Of a stretch of DNA of 50,966 nt, positions 1 to 7,985 are shown one piece after another. A model generated the notes under the pieces. It saw only the letters and a program-made list of their open reading frames with translations, was not told the origin of the DNA and ran no database searches. Every line of letters begins with the position of its first letter. The first letter of the stretch is position 1. Location of the stretch: contig JAADHC010000067.1 of NCBI GenBank assembly GCA_013152085.1, positions 1 to 50,966 of the forward strand, written 5' to 3'. Both the position numbers and the translations under genes were made by a program. This DNA comes from Chlorobiota bacterium. GTDB taxonomy: Bacteria; Bacteroidota; Bacteroidia; Bacteroidales; VadinHA17.

Positions 1-463
1 GAATTCCTCAATGCCATGCCCTGAAAGGGCCGAACTTGAATCACCCTGCTGAGAAGACTTAGTCTTGTCAGCAGGGTTCAGCCTCACACGGTCTACACAT
101 CCCCGACAGGGGGTGAACAGATCTGTTATGTGACTTTTTAATCCGGATTGTGAAACAGGGATTTTGAAAAAGCTCTATTGCGAAATTTGTGATTGACCCC
201 CTTCGGGGATCAGAGTCGATCAGTACTTCTTACCGTCCCGAAAACCGGGACGGTTATTCAACTTTAGCCACTTCGTGGCATTATTTGGAACCGGTAAAAA
301 GTATTCACGAAGAAAAAACTTATAATAATTAATCATAGTTGCTGCCTCCGGCAGCCATGGCTTTTTCTTTTTCTTCGGCTTCTTCTTGCAATTACAATAC
401 CTATAAAAGCTTTGCATATATCCCCCTCCGGAGGGGGTGCCCGAAGGGCGGGGAAGGAAAATG

Positions 464-510
464 GGGAGATTACGGCCTCTCTGCGTTCGGCCGTGTTCTC
501 CGGGTGGGGT
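464..510. repeat. 47-bp direct repeat, copy 1 (hairpin-forming)
   Basis: This copy is identical to 587-633 except for one base (T at 497, A at 620). Within the unit, GGAGATTACGGCC and GGCCGTGTTCTCC are near-complementary, so each copy can fold into a hairpin of about 13 bp with a loop of about 10 nt. The family is not recognised. It resembles a REP/MITE-like intergenic palindrome rather than a gene. Confidence 0.8.
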
Positions 511-586
511 GACCCAAACACAAAAAAACTGCTGCCTCCGGCAGCTATGTCATTCCTTATCTGAACAACCGAAAGGAGTCCCCCAA

Positions 587-633
587 GGGAGATTACGGCC
601 TCTCTGCGTTCGGCCGTGATCTCCGGGTGGGGT
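587..633. repeat. 47-bp direct repeat, copy 2 (hairpin-forming)
   Basis: This is the second copy of the 464-510 unit. Here the stem GGAGATTACGGCC/GGCCGTGATCTCC pairs with only a G:T wobble. It ends five bases before the outer arm of the branched palindrome that starts at 639. Confidence 0.8.
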
Positions 634-638
634 ATACC

Positions 639-770
639 AAAAGAAGCATAAGACAGAAGCTTCGCTTCTTCTCTTTTTGTTTTTCATTGCCTTACAGCTG
701 CAAGCAGCTGACGTCTCTGAAAAACAAAAAGACCGTCTTGCCTGCGGCAAAACGGTCTTATGCTTCTTTT
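639..770. repeat. Branched (cloverleaf-like) palindromic element beside tRNA-Pro
   Basis: A perfect 16-bp inverted repeat (AAAAGAAGCATAAGAC at 639-654, its complement at 755-770) encloses three further hairpins. These are AGAAGC/GCTTCT (655-660/664-669), a perfect 15-bp stem 672-686/718-732 capped by CAGCTG/CAGCTG (695-700/705-710), and 734-742/746-754. The result is a four-way-junction fold of 132 nt. It lies directly 3' of tRNA-Pro on the minus strand and includes that tRNA's likely terminator. It shows no coding potential. It could be a small structured RNA, a MITE-like element or a protein-recruiting palindrome. Confidence 0.8.
717..759 (-). terminator. Likely rho-independent terminator of tRNA-Pro
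   Basis: On the minus strand, AAGACCGT and ACGGTCTT flank a GC-rich inner stem (TTGCC/GGCAA), and a T-rich tract TTTTTGTTTTT follows. It lies 12 nt past the tRNA 3' end. It is part of the larger branched palindrome 639-770. Confidence 0.65.
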
Positions 771-771
771 G

Positions 772-846
772 TCGGGGTGGGGAGATTCGAACTCCCGACC
801 TCGTCGTCCCGAACGACGCGCGCTAACCGGGCTGCGCTACACCCCG
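772..846 (-). tRNA. tRNA-Pro (anticodon CGG)
   Basis: The minus strand folds as a complete tRNA: acceptor CGGGGTG/CACCCCG with discriminator A, D-arm beginning TAGCGCAGCCCGG, anticodon stem CGTCG/CGACG with loop TTCGGGA (anticodon CGG), and T-arm GGGAG-TTCGAAT-CTCCC. CCA is not encoded. The 5' half of the gene and its 5' flank are duplicated upstream (887-1025), where the copy is interrupted. Confidence 0.95.
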
Positions 847-886
847 AAAATAACAAAGAACCTCATGATCATCTACAAATTATATA

Positions 887-1025
887 GACGCGCGCTAATC
901 CCGAAAAATTGCAAATCTTTGATTTGCTTATTTTTTCGAGGATCCTCGATTTTGCTACCAAATCACAGATTTGGGCAAAATCGGGACCGGGCTGCGCTAC
1001 ACCCCGAAAATAACAAAGAACCTCA
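887..1025 (-). pseudogene. Partial tRNA-Pro duplicate split by a palindromic insert
   Basis: Bases 986-1025 are identical to 826-865 (40 nt: the tRNA 5' end plus its promoter-proximal flank). Bases 887-897 match 815-825 (11 nt: the D-arm to anticodon-stem part). Between them lie 88 extra bases. On the minus strand this reads as a tRNA-Pro 5' half interrupted in the D-loop between GG and TTA. The 3' half of the tRNA is absent, so the copy cannot make a tRNA. It precedes the intact gene in the same orientation and keeps the same upstream flank, so it may be transcribed. Confidence 0.85.
899..986. mobile_element. 88-bp palindromic insert with cloverleaf symmetry
   Basis: The ends are TCCCGA (899-904) and TCGGGA (981-986). 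Inside are three hairpins in order: GCAAATC/GATTTGC (911-917/921-927), the perfect palindrome TCGAGGATCCTCGA (936-949), and CCAAATC/GATTTGG (958-964/968-974). The two halves are imperfect inverted copies of each other, with 20 of 28 outer positions matching. At most one base could be a target-site duplication. There is no coding capacity, so any mobility would have to be provided in trans. Calling it mobile is inference from its clean insertion into a tRNA copy. Confidence 0.5.
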
Positions 1026-1169
1026 AACATTTTCTTCTACAGCATAAGTACACGCCAATCCCGCCCTGATTTCCGGAATTTTAACGGAGGAGGTGGCGAA
1101 GGCAGAAATTTCAATCTCTTTCAATAAACGGAGTGCAAAAATAATCATTCCAAGCATTATCCGGAAATA

Positions 1170-2234
1170 TCAGGCAGAAATTTCAGGAATTTTCAATGCC
1201 AGGATCTTTGCATAAACCATCTCCGGTGTAATCCGGGCCATACAGGCATGATCTCCGCGACGACATGTCCCTTTGCCATAAACCGTACACGGCCGGCAGT
1301 CAAGTTTTTCACGGGAGATCTGTACAAACCCCTTTTCATGATTCCCCACAGGAACAAAACCCGCATACGGATGGGTTGCACCCCAGATCACTACCAGCGG
1401 AATGCCGGCAAGCGCTGCCAGATGCATGTTGGCAGAATCCATAGATATCATCAGTTTCATCTTGCCCATCATCATCAACTGCGCTGATAAAGACAAATCC
1501 GGAACCTCATGAGAGGTCTCCGGAACAGCTTCTGCAATCTTTGTAAGCCTCTCTGCTTCATCCTTCCCTCCAAAAAGATAAAAACGGACCCTGAGGTTTT
1601 TCCGGAGCAGATACATCAGAGCAATTATCTTATCAACAGGCCATTCTTTCAACGGGTGCTTTGCACACGGAGCAATGCCGATACGGATAATTTTATCCGG
1701 TTTCCCCTCCTCCCTTTTTTGTTCGGCCGGGAAGTGAAAAAAAGAGGCGGAACCCAATTTTGCAGCAAATCCCGCTTTCTCAAATACCGAAAAATACCTG
1801 TCAACGGTTTTTACCAGCGGAATAACGTTTTTCCCATGGATCAAATCCCGCTTTTCTTTGCGTCCTTTGTCTATCCGGTAAACCTTTAACCCTTTCATCC
1901 TGAACAAAAAATCCAGCACTTTTGTCCTGAGGACATCATGCAGGTCAATCACAGCAGTGAAGGTACGTCCCTGCCGGTTTTCCCTGAAAAACGTGAATAA
2001 GCCGGTCAAACCTCTGTGTTTCCCCGAAAAGTCAGCCGGGATAACTTCCAGCCGCTGAATACCGGAAAATAAGGGAACAAAGGTTTTCCTGGTGATCAGG
2101 GTAATCTGTAATTCCGGGTACTGTTCCAATACCGATTTCAGGACGGGCACCGTTAGGGCCACATCCCCCATGGCAGAAAACCGGAAAACCAGCAGATGAC
2201 TCAATTTAATAGGGTTTGTATGATTTTTCTTCAA
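1170..2234 (-). CDS. Glycosyltransferase family 9 (heptosyltransferase-like)
   Basis: The 354-aa protein has the GT9 layout. The N-terminal Rossmann half opens with VFRFSAMGDVALTVPVL. A linker leads to the C-terminal donor-binding half, with GIAPCAKHPLKEWP, a FYLFGG strand, and SMDSANMHLAALAGIP followed by VVIWGATHP. Such enzymes add heptose or related sugars to lipopolysaccharide on the cytoplasmic face of the inner membrane; the actual sugar cannot be read from sequence. The start is uncertain. TTG at 2234 gives 29 bp of overlap with the upstream gene, whereas TTG at 2204 sits just after that gene's stop and would give the usual short GT9 N-terminus. The two are probably co-transcribed. Confidence 0.85.
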   Translation of the reverse strand: MKKNHTNPIKLSHLLVFRFSAMGDVALTVPVLKSVLEQYPELQITLITRKTFVPLFSGIQRLEVIPADFSGKHRGLTGLFTFFRENRQGRTFTAVIDLHDVLRTKVLDFLFRMKGLKVYRIDKGRKEKRDLIHGKNVIPLVKTVDRYFSVFEKAGFAAKLGSASFFHFPAEQKREEGKPDKIIRIGIAPCAKHPLKEWPVDKIIALMYLLRKNLRVRFYLFGGKDEAERLTKIAEAVPETSHEVPDLSLSAQLMMMGKMKLMISMDSANMHLAALAGIPLVVIWGATHPYAGFVPVGNHEKGFVQISREKLDCRPCTVYGKGTCRRGDHACMARITPEMVYAKILALKIPEISA

Positions 2235-2580
2235 TCAGCCCCGAACCGGTAATTTCGTTAATCTCCCGTTTCAGTGCGGCACGACGGTCATTTTCATGAT
2301 ATACCGACCGTGCTGTCTCGACAAATGCCGGACCGAAAACCTTCCGTCTCTCCAATTCACGGATCATATCTTCAATATTCCACAATTGTCGGTTTACTTC
2401 AAGCAGTGCCTGGTAAAGCCGGTGAGTCCGCGGAAGGATTCCTTTTGCGGCTTCTACCAGAATTTCATACTCTTTCTCCAGGTTCTTACGCTTGGCCGGA
2501 TCGGAAATCTTTTCAAGCTTTATCTCAATAATGGTTAATTTATCAAGAATTTCACCGTTTGAAACTTCAATCTTCATCAT
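2206..2580 (-). CDS. DUF6165-like small protein of unknown function
   Basis: About 124 aa, predicted to be almost wholly helical, opening MKIEVSNGEILDKLTIIEIK and continuing as charged amphipathic helices with Glu/Lys/Arg-rich heptads. I recognise it as the short family filed as DUF6165, often found beside LPS sugar-transfer genes; I rate that match as likely, not certain. I placed the start at the MM pair (ATG at 2580 or 2577), because the 14 residues upstream look unlike the family and include a Cys/Trp/Tyr-rich stretch. It sits immediately upstream of the GT9 gene and overlaps it or abuts it. No catalytic motif is visible. Confidence 0.65.
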   Translation of the reverse strand: MMKIEVSNGEILDKLTIIEIKLEKISDPAKRKNLEKEYEILVEAAKGILPRTHRLYQALLEVNRQLWNIEDMIRELERRKVFGPAFVETARSVYHENDRRAALKREINEITGSGLIEEKSYKPY

Positions 2581-2655
2581 GCACCAAAGATAATAAATAT
2601 CATTGTGTCTCCCTGAAAGCAAACAGGAAGTTCATCCAGATAACATTGACAATTT

Positions 2656-2698
2656 GAAAAATCCTTTCCCGGCGATAAGCCGGGAGGTATTAAGGATT
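2656..2698 (-). terminator. Hairpin terminator after priA
   Basis: On the minus strand a nested hairpin (AATCCTT/AAGGATT outside, CCCGGC/GCCGGG inside, loop TTATC) is followed by TTTTTC. It lies between the priA stop and the DUF6165-like gene. A second inverted repeat, CACTACG/CGTAGTG, lies between this hairpin and priA. Confidence 0.55.
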
Positions 2699-2761
2699 AT
2701 TTTCACTACGTAACGACTATCTTCCGGTCTTCTTTTGCAGCAAGCTGCGTAGTGTTTTTAA

Positions 2762-5230
2762 TCATACGGGATCCACATCATACATGATGCGTATACTTCT
2801 AAAAGATTTATCCTTCCTCAGCCAATCTCCCGTACCGGTAATTTGTTGTTTGATTTCCCGGAGATTTGCTTCCCGGTTTATTTTCAGCAATATCTGTTTT
2901 TCCCAGTAGTTTCTGATCCGAGGTATCACCGGTGATTCAGGTCCCAGTACCCGTCCCGGAAAATGATGTTTAAGCTCCCCTGCAAAAAGGGTAGCTCCCC
3001 GGTTAACAATATCGGGTTTGCGATGTTTCAGAAGAATACGGATCAGGCGGAAATAAGGGGGATAACCGAATATCTTTCGCTCCTGAAGCTGTGTCTTATA
3101 CATGTGAAAATAATTGTAGGTGATGATATCCTGAAGGACAGGATGTTCCGGATCCCATGTCTGAATGTAAACTTCTCCCTGTTTGTCCATTCGCCCGGCT
3201 CTTCCGCTTACCTGGGTCATTAACTGGAAACTGCGTTCCCATGCCCTGAAATCAGGAAAATGCAGCAGGTTATCCGCATTGAGTATCCCTACTACCTGCA
3301 CATGTTGGAAATCGAGGCCCTTGGTGATCATCTGTGTTCCGATGAGAATGTCTGACTGACGTTCCTCAAAACGCCGGATGATTTTTTCATAATTCGTTTT
3401 CGTTCGGGCCGTGTCCAGATCAAGACGTGAAAGACGGGCATCAGGAAAAAGAAGTTTGATCTCATCCTCCACCTTTTCAGTACCAAATCCACGGGTCCGT
3501 ATATCCGTGCTGTGACAGCGGGAACATTCCTTTGGCAGCGAGGTTGTATATCCGCAGTAATGACACTCCAGCCGGTTGTCATGATGATGGTATGTCATAC
3601 GCACATCACAATTCCTGCAATAGGGTATCCATCCGCATTGGTTACACTGGACAAAAGGGGAAAATCCACGCCGGTTCTGAAACAAAATAACCTGTTCCCC
3701 TTCTTTCAGGGCATCTTCCATGGCTGTGTGTAATGGCTCGGAAAGATGTCCCCTGGTTTCGTGGCGCCGCCATGATTTCTTCATATCAACAATGCGAATC
3801 AGCGGCAGGGCAACTTTTGTAAATCGTTCATTCAACCCGACAAGTCCATATTTCCCGGTACGGGCATTGTAATAGGTTTCTATCGAAGGAGTGGCCGTTC
3901 CGAGCAACACCTTTGCCCTGTGAATCTGCGCCAGTACCACGGCCATATCACGGGCATGATACCGTGGCGAAGGGTTCTGCTGTTTATAGGTTGTCTCATG
4001 TTCTTCATCAATAATGATCAGTCCCAGATCCCGGAATGGAAGGAAAACGGCCGAACGTACGCCCAAAACAATATGTATGGAACTGTCTTTCCCCCGTTTG
4101 GCAATCTCCAGCCATGTTTCGACCCGCTCATTCTCCGAATACCGGGAATGATAAATGGCAGCATGAGAGCCGAATACCTGTTTAAGGCGGCGAATCATCT
4201 GTGTGGTAATCGCTATCTCCGGAAGCAGGTAAAGTACCTGCCTCCCCTGTTCCAGTACTTTTGTTATCAGGTGAAAATAGAGTTCTGTCTTTCCGGATGA
4301 AGTAATGCCATGAAGGAGGACAACGTCCTTTGCTGCAAACTGCTTTTCGATTTGTGTGAGGGCTTTTTTCTGTACACGGTTAAGTTTGTACAATCCTTCA
4401 ACAGGGTCTGTCACCGCACCCAGCCTGCTGACCTGTTTTTGCGACTCCACAAGAATCCCCTTTTGCACCAGGGCTTTAACCGCACCCGGCGATGGGTACA
4501 ATTTGATTATATAAGACTTTTCAAACGGCACCGGAGCCTGCCCCGGACTCCAGTGTTCAATAAAAAACAGCAGTACCTCTTTCTGACGGGAGGCTCTGGA
4601 AAGATGATCCAGGGATTCATGCAGCCGGGTTTCATCGGCAATATCGGGAGAAAGAGACAGAAAACTTATGCGTTTCGGTTTATATTTTTCTTCAAGATAT
4701 TCCTCGGATGAGATATATCCCTTTTCTATAAGTCCGGGAAGGATTCTGATATCCTTTTTTGATTTTATATGCCGGGAAAGTTCTTCAACGTTACATGGCC
4801 CCGTTTCACGGAGCAGGTTAATCAGTTTTATTTCTTCTTCTGTAAATTGATTCCCTGTTCCTTCGATCCCGGAGATCACAGACAGCCGTTGCCTGAATTC
4901 GGGTTTTAACCCTCCCGGGATGGCCGCATCCATAACTTCTCCTTCCGTACAGAGATAATAATCGGCAATCCACTTCCAGAAACGGAATTGTATGTCTGTA
5001 ACCAGCGGCTGGTTATCAAGAACAGCCAGGACATCTTTGGTTTCCATCCCCTCCGGATGGCCATCCCTGACACCGGTCACAATCCCGGTACAGGTTCTTT
5101 TCTTACCAAAAGGGACCACAACCCTAATTCCGGGAACAATCCTGAACTTCCCTTCTTCCGTTATGCGATAAAGAAAGGTTCCGGGTACCGGAACCGGCAG
5201 CAAAACATCAACATACGTTCCGGAATACAT
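2762..5230 (-). CDS. priA: Primosomal protein N' / replication restart helicase PriA
   Basis: The 822-aa protein is a superfamily 2 3'-5' DNA helicase that reloads the replisome at stalled forks. The N-terminal DNA-binding domain (about 1-110) is followed by the helicase core. Walker A GITSSGKTE is at 308-316, the DEEH box at 408-411, and the motif V/VI region GTQMITKGLDF and QVSGRAGR lies further on. Between the helicase lobes are the eight zinc-binding cysteines typical of PriA (C529, C532, C538, C541, C556, C559, C569, C572). Length is normal for Bacteroidota. It lies 55 bp downstream of pfkA on the same strand, with a hairpin terminator following. All key motifs are intact. Confidence 0.97.
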   Translation of the reverse strand: MYSGTYVDVLLPVPVPGTFLYRITEEGKFRIVPGIRVVVPFGKKRTCTGIVTGVRDGHPEGMETKDVLAVLDNQPLVTDIQFRFWKWIADYYLCTEGEVMDAAIPGGLKPEFRQRLSVISGIEGTGNQFTEEEIKLINLLRETGPCNVEELSRHIKSKKDIRILPGLIEKGYISSEEYLEEKYKPKRISFLSLSPDIADETRLHESLDHLSRASRQKEVLLFFIEHWSPGQAPVPFEKSYIIKLYPSPGAVKALVQKGILVESQKQVSRLGAVTDPVEGLYKLNRVQKKALTQIEKQFAAKDVVLLHGITSSGKTELYFHLITKVLEQGRQVLYLLPEIAITTQMIRRLKQVFGSHAAIYHSRYSENERVETWLEIAKRGKDSSIHIVLGVRSAVFLPFRDLGLIIIDEEHETTYKQQNPSPRYHARDMAVVLAQIHRAKVLLGTATPSIETYYNARTGKYGLVGLNERFTKVALPLIRIVDMKKSWRRHETRGHLSEPLHTAMEDALKEGEQVILFQNRRGFSPFVQCNQCGWIPYCRNCDVRMTYHHHDNRLECHYCGYTTSLPKECSRCHSTDIRTRGFGTEKVEDEIKLLFPDARLSRLDLDTARTKTNYEKIIRRFEERQSDILIGTQMITKGLDFQHVQVVGILNADNLLHFPDFRAWERSFQLMTQVSGRAGRMDKQGEVYIQTWDPEHPVLQDIITYNYFHMYKTQLQERKIFGYPPYFRLIRILLKHRKPDIVNRGATLFAGELKHHFPGRVLGPESPVIPRIRNYWEKQILLKINREANLREIKQQITGTGDWLRKDKSFRSIRIMYDVDPV

Positions 5231-5285
5231 GATGGCAACATTTAACCGTTAAAAAAGGGGCATAAACCTTTCTCCGGTATATAAC

Positions 5286-6266
5286 TCAGACAGACAGAAT
5301 ATTGGCAATTTCCAGCAATTCCCAGTTAACCTCTTTATGGAGTTTTACAGCTTTACGGAACGGAACCAGGACTACTTCATTATTCTGAAGGCCAACCATA
5401 GCGCTTTTCTGGTCATCCATCAGGGCTTCGACAGCGGCATAACCCAGTCTGCTGGCCGTAACCCTGTCATATACCGAAGGTGAACCACCCCGCTGAATAT
5501 GCCCCAGGACGGTAACACGCACAGAATAATCCTGGAAATCTTTTTTAGCTTTTTTAGCCACACCGAAAGCCCCGCCTTCATCCGCTCCTTCGGCAACGAT
5601 AATGATATTGCTCGATTTCTTCCGTTTGAAACCTTCTTCCAAAAAACTACGTAATTTTTTTACCTGGTTTTTAATTTCAGGAATGATAATGGCTTCTGCG
5701 CCACAGGCAAGACCACTGCGAATAGCGATAAAACCGGCTTCTGCACCCATAACTTCAATAAAAAAGAGCCGGTTATGGGCACTGGCGGTATCCCTGATTT
5801 TATCCACCGCCTCAATAACCGTGTTGAGTGCCGTATCATATCCGATCGTATAATCGGTTCCGTAAATATCGTTATCAATAGTCCCCGGGATACCGATAAA
5901 CGGAATGTCATACTCTTCGTTGAAAATACGCGCTCCGGTAAACGACCCGTCACCACCGATAACCACAACACCATCCAACCTACGGTCTTTCAGATTATTA
6001 TATGCTTTCTTACGACCTTCCGGGGTTTTGAATTCTTCGCATCTTGCCGTCTTAAGTATGGTCCCTCCTCTCTGAATAATATCACTGACATTAAAGGTTT
6101 TCAGGAGCTTAAAATATCCGTTGATCATACCCTGATATCCGTGACGGATTCCAATCACTTCAATTCCATTATAAATAGCAGTCCGGGTTACGGCACGTAT
6201 TGCGGCATTCATCCCCGGAGCATCTCCTCCGGAAGAGAGAACGCCTATGCGTTTTATTTTAGCCAT
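5286..6266 (-). CDS. pfkA: ATP-dependent 6-phosphofructokinase
   Basis: The 326-aa enzyme phosphorylates fructose 6-phosphate at the committed step of glycolysis in the cytoplasm. It opens with the nucleotide-binding GVLSSGGDAPGMNAAIR. GGDGS at 104-108 has Gly where pyrophosphate-dependent enzymes carry Asp, so ATP is the expected donor. The catalytic TIDND is at 129-133, followed by the substrate loop MGAEAGFIA and GHIQRGGSP near the C-terminus. The length fits the short, bacterial allosteric PfkA type. It is downstream of ispH (64-bp gap) and upstream of priA. No oddities seen. Confidence 0.97.
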   Translation of the reverse strand: MAKIKRIGVLSSGGDAPGMNAAIRAVTRTAIYNGIEVIGIRHGYQGMINGYFKLLKTFNVSDIIQRGGTILKTARCEEFKTPEGRKKAYNNLKDRRLDGVVVIGGDGSFTGARIFNEEYDIPFIGIPGTIDNDIYGTDYTIGYDTALNTVIEAVDKIRDTASAHNRLFFIEVMGAEAGFIAIRSGLACGAEAIIIPEIKNQVKKLRSFLEEGFKRKKSSNIIIVAEGADEGGAFGVAKKAKKDFQDYSVRVTVLGHIQRGGSPSVYDRVTASRLGYAAVEALMDDQKSAMVGLQNNEVVLVPFRKAVKLHKEVNWELLEIANILSV

Positions 6267-6330
6267 TTTTTAAAAGATTTATTGTATTTAAAGGTTACGG
6301 AAAGAAACGATTTCTTTTGTTTAAAGATAA

Positions 6331-7218
6331 TCAATGTGTGTAAAACTGTCTGATTTTATCTGCGATATTTTTCATCAACCATAACGGTGTGGATGTTGCT
6401 CCGCTAATACCGATATTTACAGGATCCCCTGGCAAGGGCAGCGGAACTTCTTCAGGATGGGAAACCATGATACTGGCAGGGTTGCCGCTCCGGCAAACTT
6501 CAAACAGTTGCTTCCCGTTCGAACTGTTTTTCCCGCTGACAAAAACCATAAAATCGTGATTCCCGGCAAATTGTTCCAACCCTTTCTCCCGGCCGGAAAC
6601 ATGATGGCAAATAGTATCATGAGATATGACCCGGATGTGCCGGTTATCATCCTTCCTGTTAAGCCTTTTTTCGATCTCTGTTCTGATCTTTTGATATTCC
6701 TCGAGGCTGCGCGTTGTCTGGGCATAAAGATATACCGGACGCGAAAAGTCTATTTTTTCAATGTCTGCAAGACTATTGATTACCACGGCATGATTTCCTG
6801 CCTGGCCTTTAAGCCCCACCACTTCAGCATGGTCCGGTTTACCAAAGATTACGATCTGCCCATTCTCATCGCTGATCTCGTCGTAACAGGTTCGTATTTT
6901 TTTCTGCAGGTGGCTGACAATGGGGCAGGTAGCATCAATAAGCTCAATATGATTCTCTTGGGCAATCCGGTAAGTTTCCGGGGGTTCTCCATGTGCCCGG
7001 ATCAGGACTCGAACATTTTTCAGATTCCGGAAGGTCTGGAAATCAACCGTAACCATACCCTTTTTCTCCAGGCGTTCGGTTTCCATCCGGTTGTGAACAA
7101 TTTCCCCAAGACAATAAATACATTCGTATTTTTCAAGAGCTTCCTCGGCAATTTTGACTGCATTGATCACACCAAAACAAAAGCCGGCCTGTTTATCTAT
7201 TTCAACGTTGACTTGCAT
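6331..7218 (-). CDS. ispH: 4-hydroxy-3-methylbut-2-enyl diphosphate reductase
   Basis: The 295-aa iron-sulfur enzyme makes IPP and DMAPP in the last step of the MEP isoprenoid pathway. The three cluster-binding cysteines are present: C14 in AGFCFGV, C98 in DATCP and C204 in DTICHH. GKNSSN and GATSTP, which contact the diphosphate, are also visible. It starts 12 bp downstream of cmk, so the two are very likely one transcript, an arrangement common in bacteria. It implies that this organism makes isoprenoids, including menaquinone tails, by the MEP route. Confidence 0.97.
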   Translation of the reverse strand: MQVNVEIDKQAGFCFGVINAVKIAEEALEKYECIYCLGEIVHNRMETERLEKKGMVTVDFQTFRNLKNVRVLIRAHGEPPETYRIAQENHIELIDATCPIVSHLQKKIRTCYDEISDENGQIVIFGKPDHAEVVGLKGQAGNHAVVINSLADIEKIDFSRPVYLYAQTTRSLEEYQKIRTEIEKRLNRKDDNRHIRVISHDTICHHVSGREKGLEQFAGNHDFMVFVSGKNSSNGKQLFEVCRSGNPASIMVSHPEEVPLPLPGDPVNIGISGATSTPLWLMKNIADKIRQFYTH

Positions 7219-7230
7219 AGGTTTTTCCGT

Positions 7231-7935
7231 TCAGATGATAATATTCCACTTCCCCCTGATCAAATCCCTGAACCATACCATCTGGTCTGCAACCGACATA
7301 TGACTATTATCGAGAAGAACAGCATCATCAGCCATTTTCAGTGGACTGATCGCCCTGCCGGAGTCAATACGGTCACGTTCACGGATATTATTTAAGACCT
7401 CTTCCAAAGATACTTCAATGCCCTTTTCCTGAAGTTCCTTCAATCTTCGCCGGGCACGTATTTCCGGAGTGGCGGTCATAAAGATCTTCAGGTCGGCATC
7501 AGGGAAAACCACGGTACCGATATCCCGGCCATCCATAACCACACCGTTTTTACCGGCCAGTTTTCGCTGCTGTTTAACCAGATGTTCACGTACCTCCTTA
7601 ATCGTACTGATTTCGCTCACCCGTTCAGAAACCGCCATACTTCGGATTTCTTCTTCAATATCCTGTCCGTTAAGTAAGGTTATAAAAGTTCCGGCAGTAT
7701 TATCCTTACGGATGTCAACTATCAATCCCGGAAGCCGGTTTAAAAGTTTTTCCCTGTTGATCCCTTTTTCTCCGAATATTCCGTTCCGGAGCGCATCCCA
7801 CGTAACAGCACGGTACATGGCCCCACTGTCTATATAAACATAATCGAGAAGTTCGGCAATGGCTTTGGCAAAAGTGCTTTTCCCGCACGAAGAATGACCG
7901 TCAACAGCAATAACCAGTGGGCCGGATCTATCCAT
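7231..7935 (-). CDS. cmk: Cytidylate kinase
   Basis: The 234-aa P-loop kinase converts CMP and dCMP to their diphosphates. Walker A GHSSCGKST is at 13-21. YIDSGAMYRAVTW forms the substrate-binding region, DGRDIGTVVFPDA is the signature, and an Arg-rich lid segment (RARRRLKELQ) follows. Length is normal. It is 50 bp from porQ upstream and 12 bp from ispH downstream, all on the minus strand. Confidence 0.97.
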   Translation of the reverse strand: MDRSGPLVIAVDGHSSCGKSTFAKAIAELLDYVYIDSGAMYRAVTWDALRNGIFGEKGINREKLLNRLPGLIVDIRKDNTAGTFITLLNGQDIEEEIRSMAVSERVSEISTIKEVREHLVKQQRKLAGKNGVVMDGRDIGTVVFPDADLKIFMTATPEIRARRRLKELQEKGIEVSLEEVLNNIRERDRIDSGRAISPLKMADDAVLLDNSHMSVADQMVWFRDLIRGKWNIII

Positions 7936-7985
7936 ATCAACTTTATTTTAAAGGGATAAAGATACGTAAAAAGGATTATGCGATT

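Larger units (their letters stand above)
1..638. other. Gene-free, hairpin-dense intergenic region
   Basis: I see no believable protein gene here: the open frames are short, carry low-complexity Lys/Arg/Pro-rich translations and run through palindromes. The stretch is instead packed with short perfect inverted repeats. These include 44-51/69-76 (CCCTGCTG/CAGCAGGG, with a second stem 54-58/62-66 inside), 233-240/246-253 (CCGTCCCG/CGGGACGG), about 266-278 (GCCACTTCGTGGC), 422-437 (CCCCCTCCGGAGGGGG), and the same 15-mer GCTGCCTCCGGCAGC at 341-355 and 531-545. Two 47-bp direct repeats lie at 464-510 and 587-633. The left edge may touch the end of a neighbouring gene that cannot be judged from this window. 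Confidence 0.7.

Noticed and set aside
220-1047. Several open frames of 60-95 codons in the first kilobase
   Set aside because: They run through palindromes and tRNA sequence, have low-complexity or Arg/Lys/Pro-rich translations, and overlap each other on both strands.
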